Source: Erinaceus europaeus
Taxonomy: Eukaryota; Chordata; Mammalia; Eulipotyphla; Erinaceidae
Assembly (NCBI RefSeq): GCF_950295315.1
Contig: NC_080185.1
Span: forward strand, 43,251,387 to 43,315,386
Reading direction: 5' to 3'
Length of the DNA: 64,000 nucleotides
Shown: positions 19,433 through 29,632 of the stretch, piece after piece
How positions within the stretch are numbered: the first letter of the stretch is position 1
Layout of the letters: every line of letters starts with the position of its first letter
The notes under the pieces: model-generated
Seen by the model: only the letters and a program-made list of their open reading frames with translations
Database searches by the model: none
Told to the model about the DNA's origin: nothing
Translations under genes and position numbers: made by a program

Positions 19433-19805
19433 AAAAAACCTCTCAAAGAAATGAGAACACGGAAAGAAATCATTGCAGCACAGGTAGAGAGAACGGTCTA
19501 CGTAGCACCAAGTAATGTAGCACCAAAGGCGGGAGGTCCAAGAAGGGGCAAGATAATAGTAAGCAGTGGTACTTCCAGGCCTTTGAATGTACGTAGCCCC
19601 CTGAGTTTTCTGAGTTAGGTTACCCTCTCAAGAGTCCCAGGCAGAAGACGTAATCAACCTAGCCTCCTCAAATACAGATAAAGTTCACTAGGGGCAGTGG
19701 AATTTTATAGGCATGAAGTCCTCATGGCAAAAAGAAAAGAAGATAGGATAGGGGACAAAAAGATGTGATGCTCAACTTAGAGAAGAAATGTAGCACCATG
19801 CTCAC
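19433..19805. other. Intron 3 sequence, unassigned
   Basis: No recognisable repeat or exon; mixed composition. Confidence 0.4.
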
Positions 19806-19807
19806 AT

Positions 19808-19863
<56 letters not shown>

Positions 19864-20049
19864 TTTTTTTTTGCCATCGCTGGGACTTCACTGTTCCAGG
19901 CTGACCTTTTCAAACAGAGACAGGAGACAGAGATAGAGATAGAAGGAAAGATATCCAGAATCAAAGCTTTCTGTAGCATGGTGGAGGGCAGACTTGAACT
20001 TGGGTCAAGTGTATGGTAAGCTACCCAGGAGGGCTATTTTGAAGGCCCC
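19806..20049 (-). mobile_element. SINE-E copy with (CTTT)n tail
   Basis: A CTTT run at about 19808-19863 (GAAA on the minus strand) is the expanded tail; then the reverse body with CTTTCTGTAGCATGGTGGAG. Confidence 0.82.
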
Positions 20050-20075
20050 AGTTTCTGAATGATTAAGTGCTATTC

Positions 20076-20275
20076 AGGAATCAGAGGCAGTGCACCCAGT
20101 TGAGTGTACATGTTACCGTGCTCAGGGATCCAGGCTTAAGACCTTGGTTTACACCTGCAGGGGAAAGCTTCATGAGCAATGAAGTTGTGCTGTAGGAGTC
20201 TGTGTTTCTCTCTATCTCCCTCTACCTTCTCAATTTCTCCGTGTCCTTCCAAACAAAAGAAATCTAGTAAAAAAA
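20076..20275 (+). mobile_element. SINE-B copy
   Basis: GCACCCAGTTGAGTGTACATG head, CCTGCAGGGGAAAGCTTCATG body. Confidence 0.85.
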
Positions 20276-20309
20276 ATGATTCATGATTAGTCAACAATTT
20301 GTATGGCTT

Positions 20310-20692
20310 TATATGTTAACTCGTTTTCAGCCGCCAGGTTCCAGATGCTAACCATGATGCTAACCAGACTTCCCTGGGCAGATGATCCCACCAATGTGTC
20401 CTGGAGCCCTGCTTCCCCAGAGCCCCACCCCATTAGCAAAAGAGAGAGACAAGCTGGGAGTATGGATTGACTTGTCGACGCCCAAGTTCAGTGAGGAAGT
20501 AATTACAGAAGCCAGACCTTCCACCTCCTGCATCCCACAATGACCCTGGATCCATACTCCCAGAGGTTTAAAGAACAGGAAAGCTATCAGGGGAGGGGAT
20601 GGGATACGGAGTTCTGGTGGTGCAAACTGTGTGGAATTGTACCCCTGTTATCCTATGTTTTCGTCAGTATTCCCTTTTTATAAATAAATAAT
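20310..20692 (+). mobile_element. L1-3'-UTR-like repeat, 5' truncated
   Basis: Contains CAACAATTTGTATGGCTTTA, GCCAGGTTCCAGATGC, GAGAGACAAGCTGGGAG, CATACTCCCAGAGGTTTAAA and a TTTATAAATAAATAATA end, matching the long copies at 36514 and 60025. Confidence 0.9.
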
Positions 20693-20702
20693 AATATAAA
20701 AA

Positions 20703-20840
20703 TGTGCTGAGCTCAGGAGAGAACATAATGGTTCTGTAAAAGACTTTCATGCCTGAGGCTCTGAGGTCCCAGGTTCAGACCCCAGCACCACCTGAAGCCA
20801 AAGCTGAGCAGTACTCTGATTAAAAAAATAATAATAAAAC
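20703..20840 (+). mobile_element. SINE-C copy
   Basis: GAACATAATGGTTCTG head, GACTTTCATGCCTGAGGC, GAGCAGTACTCTG end, AATAATAATAAAAC tail. Confidence 0.88.
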
Positions 20841-20844
20841 TGCT

Positions 20845-21245
20845 ATCTAGTCATGCCTCATTGAACTCCATACTGGCTAATGGCTAACCACATAGCAAAC
20901 AGGCCATAGCATGTGACCCAGGTGTAGGATTGGCTGTGCCACCTCAGTTTCTGTGACCAAAGCCCATGATGCTTGCCCAGGAATGCATTTCTCAGAACCT
21001 GTCCCCATCACTCAGCAACAAGTAATTATGAGGCATTGTTTCTCAAGCTGTCTCTGTCCACTTCAGGCAGGGACACCCTCATGTCTGTCATTGTGTTGTC
21101 AAGAGTTAGTACACAGGCCTGGCACTTAAAAACTCAGCAAATGTTTAAGAATTGAATGAATGACCAAAGGAACAACTGATGGTCATGAGCATAGAGATTA
21201 ATCTAGATTTGTTGTCTAAATCCTGACGAGGTTTTCAGCTGTTAC
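20845..21245. other. Intron 3 start, unassigned
   Basis: Intron 3 opens on the minus strand at 21245 with GTAACAGC. I see no repeat I can name in this stretch. Confidence 0.5.
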
Positions 21246-21384
21246 CTTCAGGGGGCCAGATGCACTTTTCTACCAGATCGCTCGGCTTCTCACTTTCATT
21301 GGAGCCACACTGGGACCGCACTTGCAGGCAAACCCGCTCGTTGAGGGCCACTTCTTCCAAACGGCGAGTTGCTGGAGCGATTCT
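21246..21384 (-). CDS. IL13RA1: IL13RA1 coding exon 3 (second half of FnIII domain D1)
   Basis: Encodes residues 73-118 plus one base: RIAPATRRLEEVALNERVCL, then QVRSQCGSNESEKPSDL, then VEKCIWPPEG. It aligns with human KIAPETRRSIEVPLNERICL. D1 is the N-terminal Ig-like/FnIII domain that contacts IL-13 in this receptor family. C91, C98 and C113 match human cysteines; NES at 101 is a glycosylation sequon. The acceptor is GAACTGCAG; the donor GTAACA is weaker than the other five. The exon is 139 bases, not a multiple of three, so skipping it would shift the frame. Confidence 0.97.
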
Positions 21385-21474
21385 CTGCAGTTCAAAAATT
21401 TCAAAAGGCGTAGCTTTAGCGACACCACAGAAAGGCACTTATGTCATAAAACATTAGCCAGCTCAAATGTGAAG

Positions 21475-21478
<4 letters not shown>

Positions 21479-21525
<47 letters not shown>
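21479..21525. repeat. (GA)n microsatellite
   Basis: About 22 units on the plus strand, read as CU in the IL13RA1 pre-mRNA, about 95-140 bases upstream of the exon 3 acceptor. Confidence 0.97.
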
Positions 21526-21527
<2 letters not shown>

Positions 21528-21535
21528 AAGGGAAC

Positions 21536-21690
21536 AGTCCAGGAGGTGACACAGTGGATGAAGCATTGGACTCTCAAGTAAAGTATCCTGAGTCTGATCC
21601 CTGGTACTGCATGTGCCAGAGGGATACTTTCTCCCTGCCCCCCCCATCTCGCCCTCCTTCTCATAAACAAATAAATGTAAAAAAAAAAAA
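21536..21690 (+). mobile_element. SINE-D copy
   Basis: CCAGGAGGTGACACAGTGGA head, GCATTGGACTCTCAAG, GTGCCAGAGGGATAC, AAATAAATGTAAAA tail. Confidence 0.9.
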
Positions 21691-21714
21691 GTGGAGAGTT
21701 CATGAATGATACAG

Positions 21715-21825
21715 GTCATTGGTTCTCTAAGCCTGGGGTACTTTTGCTCCTCCAACTCAGGGAACATTTGACAATGCCTAGGAACATTTTTTCCCTTGTC
21801 ATAACTTGGCTGGGGGGTGTGCTAC
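21715..21825 (+). mobile_element. MER5A-like DNA transposon fragment, cut by a SINE
   Basis: TTGGTTCTCTAAGCCTGGGG, GGGAACATTTGACAATGCC and GGGGGGTGTGCTACTGG follow the MER5A (hAT-Charlie) consensus. It stops where the next SINE-D begins. Confidence 0.8.
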
Positions 21826-21962
21826 TGGCCAAGGAGGTGACACAGTAGATAAAGTATTAAACTCTCAAATATGAGGTCCCGAGTTTGATCTCTACCATCA
21901 CACGTGCCAGAGTGATGCTCCGGTTTTCTCTCTCTTATAAATAAACAAATAAATAAATAAAC
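21824..21962 (+). mobile_element. SINE-D copy
   Basis: CCAAGGAGGTGACACAGTAG head and AAATAAATAAATAAAC tail. Confidence 0.9.
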
Positions 21963-22062
21963 CTAATGAGCTTGATATTTGTTATTAAAAAATGTATAAA
22001 CATCACGTCTTTTACTTACAAACCTACCAGTCTAACACATGAGATATCTTAAAACATTTATA

Positions 22063-22328
22063 AGGGCAAGGACCGCAGCACAAGGATCTCAGTTTGAGCT
22101 TCCAACTCTCCACCTACAGGGAGTCGCTTCAGAAGCGGTGAAGCAGATCTGCAGGTGTCTATCTTTCTCTCCTCCTCTCTGTCTTCCCCTCCTCTCTCCA
22201 TTTCTCTCTGTCCTATTCAACAACAACAGCAATAACAATAACAATGGGGAAAAGATGGCCACCAGGAGCAGTGGAATCATAGTGCAGGCATCGAGCCTCA
22301 GCGATAACTCTGGAGGCAAAAAAAATTA
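22063..22328 (+). mobile_element. SINE-A, 5' truncated, with 3' module
   Basis: Starts at AAGGGCAAGGACCGC, keeps TCGCTTCAGAAGCGGTGAAG, the CAATAACAATAAC linker and GGAGCAGTGGAATCATAGTG. Confidence 0.9.
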
Positions 22329-22740
22329 TATATATTACAGTAAGACTATCAAAACACAGTTCCTCTGCTGCTCATGGGAATCCTGGCTGAGGCTGCAGCA
22401 GGACCTGCCATGCTGTTGCTGACCAGAGAATATGAACACATGGGGCTGAACTTTTGATAATTAACTCATGGACTTATGGGCCTAGATTATTCTTACCTGC
22501 ATATGATTAAGAGCAAGGTAAATGGAGGTCTTCAATGAATTTAGGAATTCTGATCAACTTCAAGGAAAGGAAGTGAAGAAGGGAGGCCCAAAGGTTAAAG
22601 AGACTAACTCCCAAACATCTTCCCATACTGTTGACTCATTCTGACAGTTTCACATACACATGCACATACACATTCTCAGGGCTGCTGCTGTAGGCACCGA
22701 GTCTACCATGATATGATTCCAAAAAGGTAAATGAGCTTTG
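22329..22740. other. Intron 2 sequence, unassigned
   Basis: Mixed composition, with a short CACATACACATGCACATAC run near 22650. No family recognised. Confidence 0.4.
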
Positions 22741-22900
22741 GGACAGTGAAATAGCTCATTTGGATAGTGTGCTGCTGATGCCATGTGTGCAACCCAGGTT
22801 CAAGCCCCTCACCCCCACCACAGTGAAGAAAGCTTTGGTGCACACGCCCTCTGCCCTCTCCCCCCTTCCTCCCTCCCTCCCTCTCTCTCTCTCTCTCTCT
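22741..22900 (+). mobile_element. SINE-E copy
   Basis: GTGAAATAGCTCATTTGGAT head, TGATGCCATGTGTGC and a CT-rich end that passes into the TATCTA array. Confidence 0.88.
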
Positions 22901-23250
22901 AAATATATATCTATATATCTATATGTATATCTAAATCTGTATCTATATGTATATCTCTATCTCTGTATGTATATCTAAATCTATATCTATATGTATATCT
23001 ATAGGTATATGTATATCTATATGTATATCTAAATCTATATATGTATATCTAAATCTATATCTATATGTATATCTAAATCTATATCTATATGTATATCTAA
23101 ATTTATATCTATATATATGTATATCTCTATCTATATGTATATCTCTATCTCTATATGTATATCTATATCTATATGTATATCTATTATCTATATCTATATC
23201 TAAATCTATATCTATATGTATATCTATATATATCTATTATCTATATTAGA
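22901..23250. repeat. (TATCTA)n / (TATGTA)n array, about 350 bp
   Basis: Hexamer-based array with units such as ATATGTATATCTAAATCT recurring at about 18-24 base spacing. It has no GC-rich part. Open frames here read as ISICIS repeats and are artefacts. Confidence 0.97.
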
Positions 23251-23532
23251 TGAGCCTTTTGGGGCTACAGAAGGTCAGCTTACAGACTTTAATCACAAAT
23301 CTGACTGTTACATCTTAGAAGAATGAGATTATATCACACTTAACAGAAAAACAAAAATCAGAATCTCCCAAGGTGACGGAATTGGAATTATTACGCATGG
23401 AACTGCCTTTAATCAGAGTTGCAAGGAGTTTCCTGTTTTGCAATAGCTTCTGCCTCACATTGGAGTTAGAATTTCCTTTTAAATACGTGCCAATAGCCAT
23501 GAAGGCAAAAGCTTCTTACAGTTATATCTTTC
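23251..23532. other. Intron 2 sequence, unassigned
   Basis: Mixed composition, no repeat recognised. Confidence 0.35.
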
Positions 23533-23822
23533 TTTTTTTTTCAAATATTTATTTTATTTATTTATTCCCTTTTGTTGCCCTTGTTGTTTTATTGTTGTAG
23601 TTATTATTGTTGTCATCGTTGTTGGATAGGACAGAGAGAAATGGAGAGAGGAGGGGAAGACAGAGAGGAGGAGAGAAAGATAGACACCTGCAGACCTGCT
23701 TCACCGCCTGTGAAGCGACTCCCCTGCAGGTGGGGAGCCAGGGTTCGAACCGGGATCCTTATGCCGCTCCTTGTGCTTTGCGCCACCTGCGCTTAACCCA
23801 CTGCGCTACAGCCCGACTCCCC
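23533..23822 (-). mobile_element. SINE-A, full length
   Basis: Very similar to the copy at 4944-5232, with intact TCGCTTCACAGGCGGTGAAG and GGTTCGAACCC on the minus strand. A young copy. Confidence 0.95.
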
Positions 23823-24090
23823 AGTTCTATCTTTCTACCACTCCAAGGGGCTCAACCATCACTTCATGTTCCTGCTGCCAGCTATGCTTGATGACAACTG
23901 TGAGGTACCCCCTCCCCAAATGGGGACATAAGGATAGGATACCCTTTTGAGGGGTTACTAACAGATCAACAAGTAATGAACAAAATCACTGTACAGAGAC
24001 AGGACAGTTCTCAGGCCTGGGCAAAACAATACTCTGAATAAAAGAGCTGGTTGATCATCTCTGAAAACACAGAAAAAAAAGTGCAAGTTG

Positions 24091-24260
24091 TGGTCCGGGA
24101 GGTGGCACAGGACCTAAAGCATAAGACTTTCAAGCATGAGGTCCCGAGTTTGATCCCCAGTAGCACATGTACCACAGTGATGTCTGGTTCTCTCTCCCCT
24201 TCCTCTTCTTTCTCATTAATAAATAAGTAAAATCTCTAAAAAAAAAAAAAAAAAAAAAAG
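24091..24260 (+). mobile_element. SINE-D copy with A-rich tail
   Basis: GTCCGGGAGGTGGCACAGG head, TTCAAGCATGAGGTCC and an A20 run. Confidence 0.9.
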
Positions 24261-24335
24261 AAGTGCAGCAAGAATCTGTCAGGGGATAACAAATAAAAAG
24301 AGAGAGGGTGATGTAGTTTCAAGGCCACAGAGGCT

Positions 24336-24412
24336 TGGGGGTGGTAGTGGTGGTGATGGTGGTGGTTGTGTTGGTGGTGTTGGTGGTGGTGGTGGTGTGT
24401 GTGTGTCTGTTT
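24336..24412. repeat. (GGT)n then (GT)n
   Basis: Imperfect GGT triplets ending in a short GT run; followed by a SINE-C-like remnant (CAGAGCCCTGGCTTATGG). Confidence 0.9.
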
Positions 24413-24561
24413 ATCAGAGCCCTGGCTTATGGTTCTGAGGATTATTTTTGTTCCAGCAGCAAAACCCTCAGTGTGCCTCCCAACTTTATATAACTGAGGG
24501 CATTTTCACAACTATTTCTTGGTCCCTTGGCAAGAAACCTATACATCCTGAGACTTTTTTT

Positions 24562-24722
24562 TAAGATTTATTTTATTTATTTATTTTTATTTATTCAGAA
24601 AGATAGAAGGAGAGAGAGAAAGAACCAGACATCACTCTGGTACATGTGCTACCAGGGATTAAACTCTGGACCTCATACTTGAGAGTCCAATGCTTTATCC
24701 ACTGCGTCATCTCCTGGACCAC
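24562..24722 (-). mobile_element. SINE-D copy
   Basis: Minus strand reads GGTCCAGGAGATGACGCAGT and GCATTGGACTCTCAAG. Confidence 0.92.
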
Positions 24723-25104
24723 ACATCCTATGACTTTCCATATAGTTTCCACCCACAGAGATGGGACACACCAATGTGCCAGCAAGAGGCTTGCCAGAAT
24801 GTTCCACCTCTCCAGTTCTCATGACAATGGAGCAAACCCTTGAGAGATGACTATGTCCTCAGGAGAGAAGTTTTTCAGCCTATGAAGCTGAGGTCCAGTC
24901 CCAGGATCTTGTAAATGTCACCAGCCTCACAGCCTTACTAAGTACAAGTCCTAGACTTGCCTGAGGGGCCATACTGATCAGAGGGTCACTGACAATTCTC
25001 ACTGGGAAGTTGGATTTACCCTTGGAAGACCTGAGGTGGAGATATGTCTGGTTAAATGACATAAATCAGAATCATCATGCAAAAAACCCAGTTCTATCTT
25101 CTTT
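24723..25104. other. Intron 2 sequence, unassigned
   Basis: Mixed composition; nothing recognised. Confidence 0.4.
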
Positions 25105-25336
25105 TCTTCTGCTACCAGGTTTATTTTTGGGGCTTGGTGCCTACATGACAAATCCACCATTTTCGGTGGCCATTTTTAAATAGTGCTTTGAGAGGCAGAG
25201 AGAGAGAGGGAAAAGGGAAGGGGGATCAGAGGGGGAGGGAGAGGGAGAGAGAAGGAGGGAGAAGGAGGGAGGGAGGAGGAGGAAGAGAATGAGAGAGAGA
25301 GAGAGAGAAGTATCACTGTATCAAATTGCCCCTACA
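25105..25336 (-). mobile_element. SINE (A/B type), 3' part, split by an LTR
   Basis: Reverse 3' module (TACCAGGTTTATTTTTGGGG) and a long purine-rich body. The SINE continues at 25814-25900 (GGGGGCTTGGACTCAGG) on the other side of the LTR. Confidence 0.82.
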
Positions 25337-25813
25337 TGTCGGGAAGCCCCCCTGCTCCATCCTCCATTGCTGACACTATCACCTATTTACATAATCATTG
25401 TTTTGCCTGATCTATCTTCTTTCTACCTCGAGATCCACCCTGCCTGCAGGTGTTAATTAATCCCACCAGTTAAAACCATCACAATAGTTGCTACGGATGC
25501 TTCCACCTTCCCAGCATGCCTTTTGCCTCTCTCCACCCCCTTTCCTAGCCATGTCCATTTCTAACTCGCCACTTCCGGTTTTATGCCATAAAACCCACTT
25601 CTGTTCCTGGTTTCACTTTCTTTTCTCTCCCACATCCTAACCTGGAGAAGGGCTGGCGTGCACAACGGGAGACGGCCATTGCAGTTTGGTGCCACAAAGC
25701 CTAACCCACTATGCTCACGCCCGACTCTGGGGCCCTGCATCAATAAAGAATTGTATTACCACGCTGCCACGAGTCCCTGGATCCTCTCTCCTGCCCGCGA
25801 AGATAGCCCGGCA
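25337..25813 (+). mobile_element. Solo LTR of an endogenous retrovirus, 477 bp
   Basis: Starts TGTCGGGAAGC and ends TAGCCCGGCA, with short inverted ends (TGTCGGG/CCCGGCA). A TATA-like CATAAAA lies at 25587-25593 and a poly-A signal AATAAA at 25742-25747, in U3-R-U5 order. It shares long blocks with the minus-strand LTR at 48537-49025, such as AATCATTGTTTTGCCTGA, CCACCCCCTTTCCTAG and CAATAAAGAATTGTATTACC. It interrupts a SINE; flanks CTACA and CTGCA resemble a 5-base duplication with one change. No internal viral genes are present. It is antisense to IL13RA1 in intron 2. Confidence 0.92.
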
Positions 25814-25900
25814 CTGCAGATGGAGACGGGGGCTTGGACTCAGGCTGCTGCACATAGTGAGGCACACTCTGCCAGGTGTACCACCATACAGCCAGTTCTC
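25814..25900 (-). mobile_element. SINE head, right of the LTR
   Basis: Continues the SINE at 25105-25336 and ends with the reverse head CCAGGTGTACCACCATACAG. Confidence 0.8.
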
Positions 25901-26061
25901 TTATTATATTAGATACTGTTCCAGTGGGAGGGTTGAGTTTGACTGTTAAAAGATCCTTGCAGTGATGGATTTCTTTCACTAAAAACATACTTTAGAACCC
26001 AGATCAAAACTTCATTTTGTGGGTTATATAGATTAGTAAAATAACTTAGAAAGATCAAATA

Positions 26062-26182
26062 AGGCTGGGGAGACAGAATAATGGTTCAGTAAGGCACTTT
26101 CACGACTGAGGCTCCAGTGTTCCAGATTTAATCTGCAACACTACACGCAAGAACTGAGCAGTGCTCTGGGGTCTCTCTCTCC

Positions 26183-26228
<46 letters not shown>

Positions 26229-26330
26229 CCATCTCCCTCTCTCCCTCATTGCCTCCCTCCCTCCCTTCCTCCCTCTCTCCATCTTCCTGCCTGTCGTCTC
26301 TCTCATTAATTTTTTTATTATTTTTTAAAA
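26062..26330 (+). mobile_element. SINE-C copy with (CTAT)n
   Basis: GGGGAGACAGAATAATGGTT head and GAGCAGTGCTCTGGGG, then a CTAT run at about 26188-26228 and a C/T-rich stretch to 26300. Confidence 0.88.
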
Positions 26331-26439
26331 GGAAGAAAGATCAAAGAATGGACAGGGGAAGATAAGTTGTTTTTTTACAGATCTCATTCAAAGTTCAACT
26401 TTAATCATACTGAATTCACATTAAAGTAGTAGGAACCTT

Positions 26440-26558
26440 CCTTTATTGATAGAGAAACAGAAACATATGAGAGTGATACAGAGAGAACGAGAAACACCTG
26501 CAGCACTACCCTGCCATTCATGAAGTTTCCCTTCTGTAGGTGGAGGGTGAGGGCTTGA
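26440..26558 (-). mobile_element. SINE-B, 3' half
   Basis: Reverse body GAAACACCTGCAGCACTACC and ATGAAGTTTCCCTTCTG; similarity stops at GGGCTTGAA. Confidence 0.75.
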
Positions 26559-27111
26559 AATCAATTACCAGTAGTAAAGACCAGGTCCAAGTGCACCTCT
26601 ATCAGACAAGGAACAAAATCCCTTGCAGCAGAGCTGGATAAAATCTGTGTGATGGCTCTCACGTGACTTTCTCAACTGTGGTGAGTCATTCCACTGGTAG
26701 TTGCCTGATGGTGCTATGCTCCACCCCTCAGGGAATCTGGCTTCCTTTGAAAACTTATCAGACACCAAGGCCAAAGTCCTGAACTGATCCTTCCCCCTGA
26801 GGGCCAATGTTCATTTAGTTGGATGATACTTTTCCCTATTCCAGATTCCTTTGAGGGTGGGGATCAACTCTAGCATAACCCTCTCCCTCTCTGGCTGCCT
26901 GGACTGAATAATAGCCTTCTAACTTATGTGCCTAGTGAGACTCTCCTGGCACTTGTTAGTGAACGATATCTGAGGTCTGATGTCAGAGCCTACTATTGGC
27001 AAGACAGTGGGACTAGCCACTTGAGATCACTGTTGATTGTTTTTCAATCATCTATATGAATCTTTGGCTCTTATCTCAGTGCAGTCTGAAGACAGAAAAT
27101 AACTTCAAAGT
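26559..27111. other. Intron 2 sequence, about 550 bp, unassigned
   Basis: Free of the common SINE families. It has no exon-like match to the receptor and no long open frame. It could be an unrecognised old repeat or unique intron. Confidence 0.45.
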
Positions 27112-27225
27112 TAGTGAGATAGGTCACCAGGCAGGATAGTGCCTTGCCATATATGTAGCTCAGGTTCAGGCCTTGACACTACATGGGGGTGGTGCCACGG
27201 TGCTAGGGGAAACCCCGGTGCTGAA
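27112..27225 (+). mobile_element. SINE-E copy
   Basis: GTGAGATAGGTCACCAGGC head and GTGCCTTGCCATATATG. Confidence 0.75.
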
Positions 27226-27256
27226 GAATGGAAAACAAAAGTGAGAGCCACCAAAA

Positions 27257-27454
27257 TTAGCTTGTTTGGAGAGTGTGCTACTTTGCCAGATGCACACCCA
27301 GGTTTGAGTCCACAACTCTGAAGGAAACTTCAGTGCTAAACTTCAGTTATCTCTCTCTCTCTCTCTCTTCCCTATTCCTCCTCCTCTGCCTCCTTCTCTT
27401 CCCCTCTGTCTCTCTCTGTATCTTTGTCTCTCTCTCCATCTCTGTTTCTATCAA

Positions 27455-27497
<43 letters not shown>

Positions 27498-27500
27498 CCT
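27257..27500 (+). mobile_element. SINE-E copy with (CT)n and (GA)n
   Basis: GCTACTTTGCCAGATGCAC and GGTTTGAGTCC; the CT-rich body expands at 27345-27370 and a GA run lies at 27459-27494. Confidence 0.78.
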
Positions 27501-28002
27501 CATCTTGGCAGTGGTGAAATCACATATTTACAAGGTCCTGGCTTTGCCAAAAGAAGAAAATGACCTCAAGAGTTTCAATTATCAACCAGGGACCTTTCGA
27601 TGTTCGCTTACACCCCTTCATATGTACAAACCACCATGAAGGGTGTGTTTCAGAGGATGTATCTACCCCTAGTTTTGTCTGACGATGTTGGTGCTGCATC
27701 CCATCTGAAGCACAGAAAGAGGGAAGGAAATCACTTGTCACTCATTCCGCACCTGGAGATCATTAACTTCCAAGGGTCAAGATAGGCAACGTCTTCTGAC
27801 TGGCAGGACAACCCATGCTTATCCTAAGTGCAGGACTGATCATCACCACTCTCAAATGACAGGAATCAATGAACAGACCATGGTCAGAGTTCGCCCTTGA
27901 GGGTCTCCATCTGGTCTCTTCAGGGGCAACACAGATGGAACGCAATTAAAGGAGGATATGAAACTGACAACTTCATATGGCTCAACTCGACAGTGACAGT
28001 CA
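27501..28002. other. Intron 2 sequence, about 500 bp, unassigned
   Basis: Mixed composition, no SINE. Nothing recognised. Confidence 0.4.
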
Positions 28003-28560
28003 TAATAATAAAAGCCAACAATTATTCAAAGCTCACTCTTTGCCAGGTGCCTTAGGACCATCATCACCTTGAATACACATTTCATTTCCAGGAAGTAGGC
28101 AGAGTTAAAAGCATTTCTTCCAGGGCTGGATGGCAGCACACCTTGTTGAGCATACACATTGCCATGTGCAAAGACCCAGATTTAAGCCCCCACTCCCCAC
28201 CCACAGACAGAAGCTTCATGAGGTCTGCAGGTATCTCTCTCCCTTTCTATCTCCCCTATCAATTTTTCTCTGTCCTACCACATAAAATAGACAGGCGGCG
28301 GGAGAAGCAAAGAAATGCCACCACGAGCAGTGGATTCATAGTAATAGCACTGAGCCCTAGCAACAACCATGTTTGCAATTAAAAAAAAAAAAAAGAAAGA
28401 AAGAAAAGCTCTCTTTGCTATAGCATTTTGCAAACATTTAGGAGGAAAGGAGTTCAGAGAGGCTGAGTAACTTGCCTAATGCCAGACAAATTGAAAAAGG
28501 GAAGGGGATCAAATTTCTAACTTAATTCACTCTCCTTTCATTGCCTCCTCAGGCTCCTTT
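28003..28560 (-). mobile_element. MIR fragment split by a SINE-B
   Basis: Left part 28003-28121 has ATAATAATAAAAGCCAACA and TTTGCCAGGTGCCTTAG. Right part 28405-28560 has GTTCAGAGAGGCTGAGTAAC and TTGCCTAATGCC. Together they read as antisense MIR. Confidence 0.75.
28122..28400 (+). mobile_element. SINE-B with 3' module, inside MIR
   Basis: GGCAGCACACCTTGTTGAG head, CATTGCCATGTGCAAAGAC, AGCAGTGGATTCATAGTAAT and an A-rich tail. Confidence 0.9.
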
Positions 28561-28681
28561 TCAGTCAAAACTCCTGTAAGCGGCTGAGAAACTGACCCTC
28601 TTTTGTAGGTCTAAAGCTTCAACTTGTCAACCTCACGGTGTCTTAGGTATGTCTAAGAGACTTTGAAAAGAGGCCTGTGCA

Positions 28682-28855
28682 GACGTTCCACCTTCTACAT
28701 CCCACAATGACCTTGGATCCATATTCCCAGAGGGATAAAGAATAGGAAAGCTATCAAGGGAGGGGATGGGATATGGATATCTGGTGGTGGGAATTGTGTG
28801 GAGTTGTACCCCTCTTATCCTATGGTTTTGTCAGTGTTTCCTTTTTATAAAAAAG
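28682..28855 (+). mobile_element. L1-3'-UTR-like repeat, strongly 5' truncated
   Basis: CCTTCTACATCCCACAATGA, ATATTCCCAGAGGGATAAAG and CCTCTTATCCTATGGTTTTG, ending in TTTTTATAAAAAAG. Confidence 0.9.
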
Positions 28856-28925
28856 AAGAAGGAGGAGGAGGAGGAGGAGAAGAAGAAGAAGAAGGATGAG
28901 GAGGAGGATGAGGTGGAGGAGGACA
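28853..28925. repeat. (GAA/GGA)n purine run
   Basis: The expanded A-rich tail of the preceding repeat. Confidence 0.93.
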
Positions 28926-29338
28926 ACAGAGTAAAAATAAAACAAAAAAAAAGAAAGAAAAATAACATTTGATGTAGTAATTCCATTTCTGAGTCTATAT
29001 TGAAGGGATTAAATCACTATCTCAAGAAAAAAAAAGAAAAGAGGTCTATGGGAAGAAAAGGGGACCTCTTCTCAGGATTTCGATTTGATGCAATTCTTGC
29101 ATCATCTAACCACAGAGAGAGGCTTTGAGAAACTGTTCTGAGAAGCTCACCATTAGGCGAGTTTGCCGTTGTGCAAACATGTACGCATGTAAACACAGAA
29201 AGCTACACAGTACAGCCAGGTGAGTTCACCACAGCACTGGCCCCCCCCTGAGTGAAACTTCCCAAATTAGCTACATGACTCCAGACTTCTTCGGCTCATG
29301 AAGTAGTTATGAAGTAGTTATTAAAAGTCCTTAGCCAG
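28926..29338. other. Intron 2 sequence, unassigned
   Basis: Mixed composition; nothing recognised. Confidence 0.4.
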
Positions 29339-29339
29339 G

Positions 29340-29616
29340 GAGTTGGGTGGTAGCACAGTGGGTTAAACGCACGTGGCATGAAGCACAAGGACTGGCATAA
29401 AGGATCCCAGTTTAAGCCCCCGGCTCCCCACCTGCAGGGGAGTCACTTCACAAGCAGTGAAGCAGGTCTGCAGGTGTCTATTTTTCTCTCCTCGTGTCTT
29501 ACCTCCTCTCTCCATGTCTCTCTGTTCTAGACAACAGCAGTAACAACAATAATAACTACAACAACAATTTAAAAAAGGGCAACTAAAGGGAAAATAAATA
29601 TTTGTAAAAAAGAAGA
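29340..29616 (+). mobile_element. SINE-A with target-site duplication
   Basis: GGTGGTAGCACAGTGGGTTA head through the AACAACAATAATAAC linker. The direct repeat AGTCCTTAGCCAG flanks it, at about 29327-29339 and 29617-29632. Confidence 0.95.
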
Positions 29617-29632
29617 AGTCCTTAGCCAGAAT

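Noticed and set aside
25337..25813. A complete provirus between the two LTRs
   Set aside because: The LTRs are in opposite orientation and 23 kb apart, with IL13RA1 exons 1 and 2 between them. No gag, pol or env similarity was seen; they are independent solo LTRs.
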